A DNA stretch of 8,051 nucleotides from Bdellovibrionales bacterium (lineage in GTDB: Bacteria; Bdellovibrionota; Bdellovibrionia; Bdellovibrionales; UBA1609), in contig JAPKGD010000062.1 in assembly GCA_026648125.1 (NCBI GenBank), positions 1 through 8,051 of the forward strand. Reading direction: 5' to 3'. The notes beneath the pieces are model-generated. The model ran no database searches and was not told the origin of the DNA. It was given only the letters and a program-made list of their open reading frames with translations. The position numbers were made by a program, and so were the translations under genes. Shown piece by piece: positions 5,945-8,051 of the stretch. Each line of letters opens with the position of its first letter. Positions within the stretch are counted from its first letter, which is position 1.

Positions 5945-7489
5945 ATGGCGCCTGAAATTTTGTTCGACCAAATCACTGATCTTAGAAGCCGCCTTGATAG
6001 TGCCGCGACCGATTTGGCTCGCGAGCGCGAGTTGAAGCAATTTTACGCTGAGGAAAATTCTCGTCTTCACGAGATGATCCGGGAGTTCAAGCGCCATCGC
6101 TTTGGGCCGAGATCCGAGCGATGGCAGACGGAAGAGCCGCTGTGCTTCAACGAGGCCGAGGTTTTGGCGGCGCAGGCTAAACTTGAAGGCGACGAGATTG
6201 AGACGGAGGTCAAGCCCCATACCCGGAAACGGGGCAAGCGCAGGCCATTGCCCGAGGGCTTGCCTCGGGAAGTGGTGGTCATTGAATTGCCAGAATCTGA
6301 GCGTATGGGCGAGGATGGCAAGCCGCTTAAGCCGATCGGTAAAGAGATCTCCGAAAAACTTCACTATGAGCCGGCAAGCCTCAAGGTGATCGAATATCAG
6401 CGCATTCGCTATGGTCAGGATTCCGGCGACACGGGGGTTATCGCTCCGCCGGTGGCGTCAATTATTCCGAAAGGCTACGTGACGTCGGGGTTACTGGCCC
6501 ACATCATCATGCAGAAGTACGGCTACGGGATGCCTCTTTACCGTCAAGAGGATATGTCCAAGCGTCTTGGATTTGAAATCCCCCGCTGCACAATGGCCCG
6601 CTGGGTGATTGAAGCGGCGCTGGAGTGCCGGCCGATCTGGAATATTTTTGAGGAACGGTTGATGGCGTCAAATTATGTGGCTTGCGACGAGACCTGGACG
6701 CAAGTGTTAAAGGAAAAGGGCCGCAAGCCTGAGGCGAAGTCGTGGATGTGGGTGCGGGCAACGCCATCGGACGAGCGGAAGATCATACTTTTCGACTACG
6801 ATCCTTCAAGGTCGGGTGACGTAGCGAAGCGGCTATTTGCCGAGTACGAGGGCATCTTGCAAGTCGATGGTTACGGGGCCTACGACGCCCTCGAAAAACA
6901 ACAAGGCCTGATTCGAATCGGCTGCAATATGCACGGTCGGCGAAAGTTTGAATCGGCGTTTAAGATCGGCTCCAAGAGCGGCCGAAGTCTGGCTTCGGAG
7001 GCGATGAAATATTACGGTCGTCTTTACGAGATTGAAAAAAGGGCCCGTGAGTTGACCTGGGAAGAGCGCCATCGGCTTCGACTAGAAGAGTCGACTCCGA
7101 TCTGGGACCAATTTAAGTCCTGGGCTATTCTAAACCAGAACAAGGTTCCACCCAAGAGCAAGATCGGCCAGGCTTTTCACTATTTCCTGAACGAGTATCC
7201 GTATCTGACCGGCTACCTTCAGGACGGGCGTCTTGAAATGGACAATGGGTTTGCCGAGCGGGCGATCACGACCTTCGCCGTCGGCCGCAAGAACTGGCTC
7301 TTTAACGACAGCGTCGACGGCGCCGAGGCCGCAGCCTTCTTCTATAGTATCATCGTCACGGCAAAGATTAACGGGAATGATCCGCAGAAGGCACTGACGA
7401 AGCTGTTTGATGGGGTGCCGCAAGCTAAAACGGTCGAGGATTTCGAGCGGATTGCCGATCTCATTCTCTCACGGCCTACGGTTCACTGA
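5945..7489 (+). CDS. tnpC: IS66 DDE transposase TnpC
   Basis: This is a 514-residue catalytic transposase. An N-terminal coiled-coil-like leader (about 5-50) is followed by FGPRSER, the usual IS66 HRFGxxSE motif. A zinc-ribbon-like region comes next (about 120-175), then the core with LLAHIIMQKYGYGMPLYRQE. The catalytic residues are D248 in VACDET, D308 in LQVDGYGAYDAL and E438 in DNGFAERAI. A GCNMHGRRKF block sits between the second D and the E. An IS66 C-terminal domain (about 451-495) has FNDSVDGAEAAAFFYSIIVTAK. The cysteines that normally make the zinc ribbon are absent: GEDGKP and YGQDSGDTG stand where C-x-C and YxCxxC are expected. A TTG at 5942 lies directly before the chosen ATG, and neither has a clear ribosome site, so coupling to tnpB is likely. 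The stop lies 8 nt before the right inverted repeat. It appears functional. Confidence 0.95.
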   Translation: MAPEILFDQITDLRSRLDSAATDLARERELKQFYAEENSRLHEMIREFKRHRFGPRSERWQTEEPLCFNEAEVLAAQAKLEGDEIETEVKPHTRKRGKRRPLPEGLPREVVVIELPESERMGEDGKPLKPIGKEISEKLHYEPASLKVIEYQRIRYGQDSGDTGVIAPPVASIIPKGYVTSGLLAHIIMQKYGYGMPLYRQEDMSKRLGFEIPRCTMARWVIEAALECRPIWNIFEERLMASNYVACDETWTQVLKEKGRKPEAKSWMWVRATPSDERKIILFDYDPSRSGDVAKRLFAEYEGILQVDGYGAYDALEKQQGLIRIGCNMHGRRKFESAFKIGSKSGRSLASEAMKYYGRLYEIEKRARELTWEERHRLRLEESTPIWDQFKSWAILNQNKVPPKSKIGQAFHYFLNEYPYLTGYLQDGRLEMDNGFAERAITTFAVGRKNWLFNDSVDGAEAAAFFYSIIVTAKINGNDPQKALTKLFDGVPQAKTVEDFERIADLILSRPTVH

Positions 7490-7497
7490 CAAAGACC

Positions 7498-7514
7498 GTT
7501 CATGAATCGCTCAC
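7498..7514 (-). repeat. IS66 right terminal inverted repeat
   Basis: GTTCATGAATCGCTCAC is the exact reverse complement of 5180-5196. It begins 8 nt after the tnpC stop and defines the right end of the element. Confidence 0.95.
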
Positions 7515-7554
7515 AAATCAACTACCGAGAGCCAGTTCAACCTATATTTTTTTC

Positions 7555-7591
7555 AGACGACACCTTTCCTTTTGCAGAATCAAGACGACAC
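7555..7591 (+). repeat. Pair of 9-bp direct repeats upstream of the protease gene
   Basis: AGACGACAC occurs at 7555-7563 and again at 7583-7591, a 28-bp period, within the 92-bp leader between the IS66 end and the protease ATG. It could be a regulator site or chance. Nothing else in the leader is recognisable except a TATATT hexamer at 7543 that has no convincing -35 partner. Confidence 0.35.
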
Positions 7592-7606
7592 TTGTAAAAG
7601 ATACAA

Positions 7607-8051
7607 ATGAGATTCATTTTGCTTATACTTTTACATTTTTTTTCGTCGATAGTCTTTGCTTCGATTCAATCCGATGGTTTTCTAATTCCGTCAGAAGTAC
7701 ATGGGCTGCCTCTCGCTGCACCTGAAAAAACTGTTTTCAAAATTGAAATCGCGCCAGGAATGCATGGGACGGCTTTCGCTATTTCAAATGATTTGCTAGT
7801 GACAAATACACACAACATAACCCAGTGCCTCCGAGACTATAACCTAGTTGATGCAGGCTATTCCAATGAGGCTGGGCCGCTTATTTGCAAGTCGCTAAGT
7901 GTTTTGCTTGCAAATAGAAAAGCAAATCTAGCGGTTTTCCTTGTAGGGTCAAATCCTCGACACAATTCTGAAAATCTAGACTTTGCAATAATTAAAATTC
8001 CAGGGCTAAATGCGAGACCTGTCAAGCTTGTCGAAGACAAACTTAATGCTA
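7607..8051 (+). CDS. Secreted trypsin-like serine protease, 3' end outside window
   Basis: This is an open frame of 148 codons that runs off the window end. It starts at the first ATG after an in-frame TAA (7595). The N-terminus is a Sec-type signal peptide (MRFILLILLHFFSSIVFA, cleavage probably near residue 18). The block GTAFAISNDLLVTNTHN (54-70) matches the catalytic-histidine segment of trypsin-like (S1/S1C or V8-type) peptidases, G.gf.Is...llTn.Hv, giving H69. DFAIIKI (125-131) matches the catalytic-aspartate segment D.AllKv, giving D125. The serine motif GxSGSP would lie beyond the window. Two cysteines (C74, C94) may pair. The ribosome site is weak (AAAAG, 6 nt upstream). At about 41% GC it is more AT-rich than the operon and the transposon. 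It is divergently placed relative to the left operon and has no visible link to it. It could be a non-catalytic homologue if the serine is missing. Confidence 0.75.
   Translation, partial: MRFILLILLHFFSSIVFASIQSDGFLIPSEVHGLPLAAPEKTVFKIEIAPGMHGTAFAISNDLLVTNTHNITQCLRDYNLVDAGYSNEAGPLICKSLSVLLANRKANLAVFLVGSNPRHNSENLDFAIIKIPGLNARPVKLVEDKLNA

Larger units (their letters stand above)
5180..7514 (+). mobile_element. Complete IS66-family insertion sequence
   Basis: This is a 2335-bp element with perfect 17-bp terminal inverted repeats (GTGAGCGATTCATGAAC). It carries the three standard IS66 genes, tnpA, tnpB and tnpC, all on the plus strand and all open. There are no passenger genes. It is richer in GC (about 55% in sampled stretches) than the right flank. 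IS66 elements normally make 8-bp target duplications. Here the outer 8-mers are AGCTCAAA (5172-5179) and AAATCAAC (7515-7522), identical at only 5 of 8 positions, so there is no convincing duplication. The left end interrupts a YcaO-family gene, while the right flank belongs to an unrelated locus. Confidence 0.93.

Noticed and set aside
5913..5952. GGCGC...GCGCC pairing around the tnpC start as a translation-masking hairpin.
   Set aside because: The loop is about 30 nt and the stem only 5 bp, too weak to claim regulation.
7486..7514. CTGACA near the right IS66 end as an outward-facing -35 that could drive the protease gene.
   Set aside because: At the proper spacing the sequence is GCTCAC, which is not a -10. 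No hybrid promoter can be supported.
5172..7522. AGCTCAAA / AAATCAAC as a decayed 8-bp target duplication.
   Set aside because: Only 5 of 8 positions agree, which is close to what AT-rich flanks give by chance, and the inverted repeats themselves are undamaged.
7515..7620. Minus-strand frames examined for the missing YcaO N-terminal half.
   Set aside because: None shows YcaO-like residues. The longest reads into a stop at the IS boundary without recognisable motifs, and the region reads better as the protease leader.

Overview
The window looks like chromosomal DNA of a Gram-negative bacterium. The genes include a Sec/lipoprotein-type solute-binding protein, a periplasm-facing histidine kinase, an NtrC-type response regulator and strong AGGAGG-type ribosome sites. 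Base composition by eye is about 50% GC in the left operon, about 55% in the central transposon and about 41% at the right end. The gene style is compatible with a Bdellovibrionota or deltaproteobacteria-like host, but that is an impression and not a demonstrated assignment.

Left block (85-5179, all minus strand). This is one tight operon, read from right to left: the C-terminal part of a YcaO-family gene; a 98-residue secreted protein of unknown family; a family 5 (peptide/dipeptide type) solute-binding protein; a membrane histidine kinase; and a sigma-54-activating response regulator. Neighbouring genes overlap by 4 bp (ATGA) or, in one case, by 77 bp, so translation is probably coupled. 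No ABC permease or ATPase gene is present. The binding protein may therefore feed a signal to the kinase rather than drive import. The regulator should phosphorylate-switch and then activate a sigma-54 promoter that I cannot find in the window.

Centre (5180-7514). This is a complete, apparently intact IS66-family insertion sequence of 2335 bp. It has perfect 17-bp terminal inverted repeats and the tnpA-tnpB-tnpC order on the plus strand. Its left end cuts the YcaO gene just before the conserved E-x-x-E-R-D segment. The missing N-terminal half is not on the other side, and the flanking 8-mers do not match. The element therefore probably marks a rearrangement or deletion junction rather than a simple insertion.

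Right block (7515-8051). A 92-bp AT-rich leader precedes the start of a secreted trypsin-like serine protease gene on the plus strand, cut by the window edge.

The most interesting reading is that the left block is the remnant of a peptide-modification and peptide-sensing locus (YcaO enzyme, small exported protein, peptide-binding protein, two-component system) that the IS66 event has decapitated. The presence of the genes is well supported. Their joint function is inference. The first 84 bases, downstream of the response regulator, show no gene and no clear terminator hairpin.
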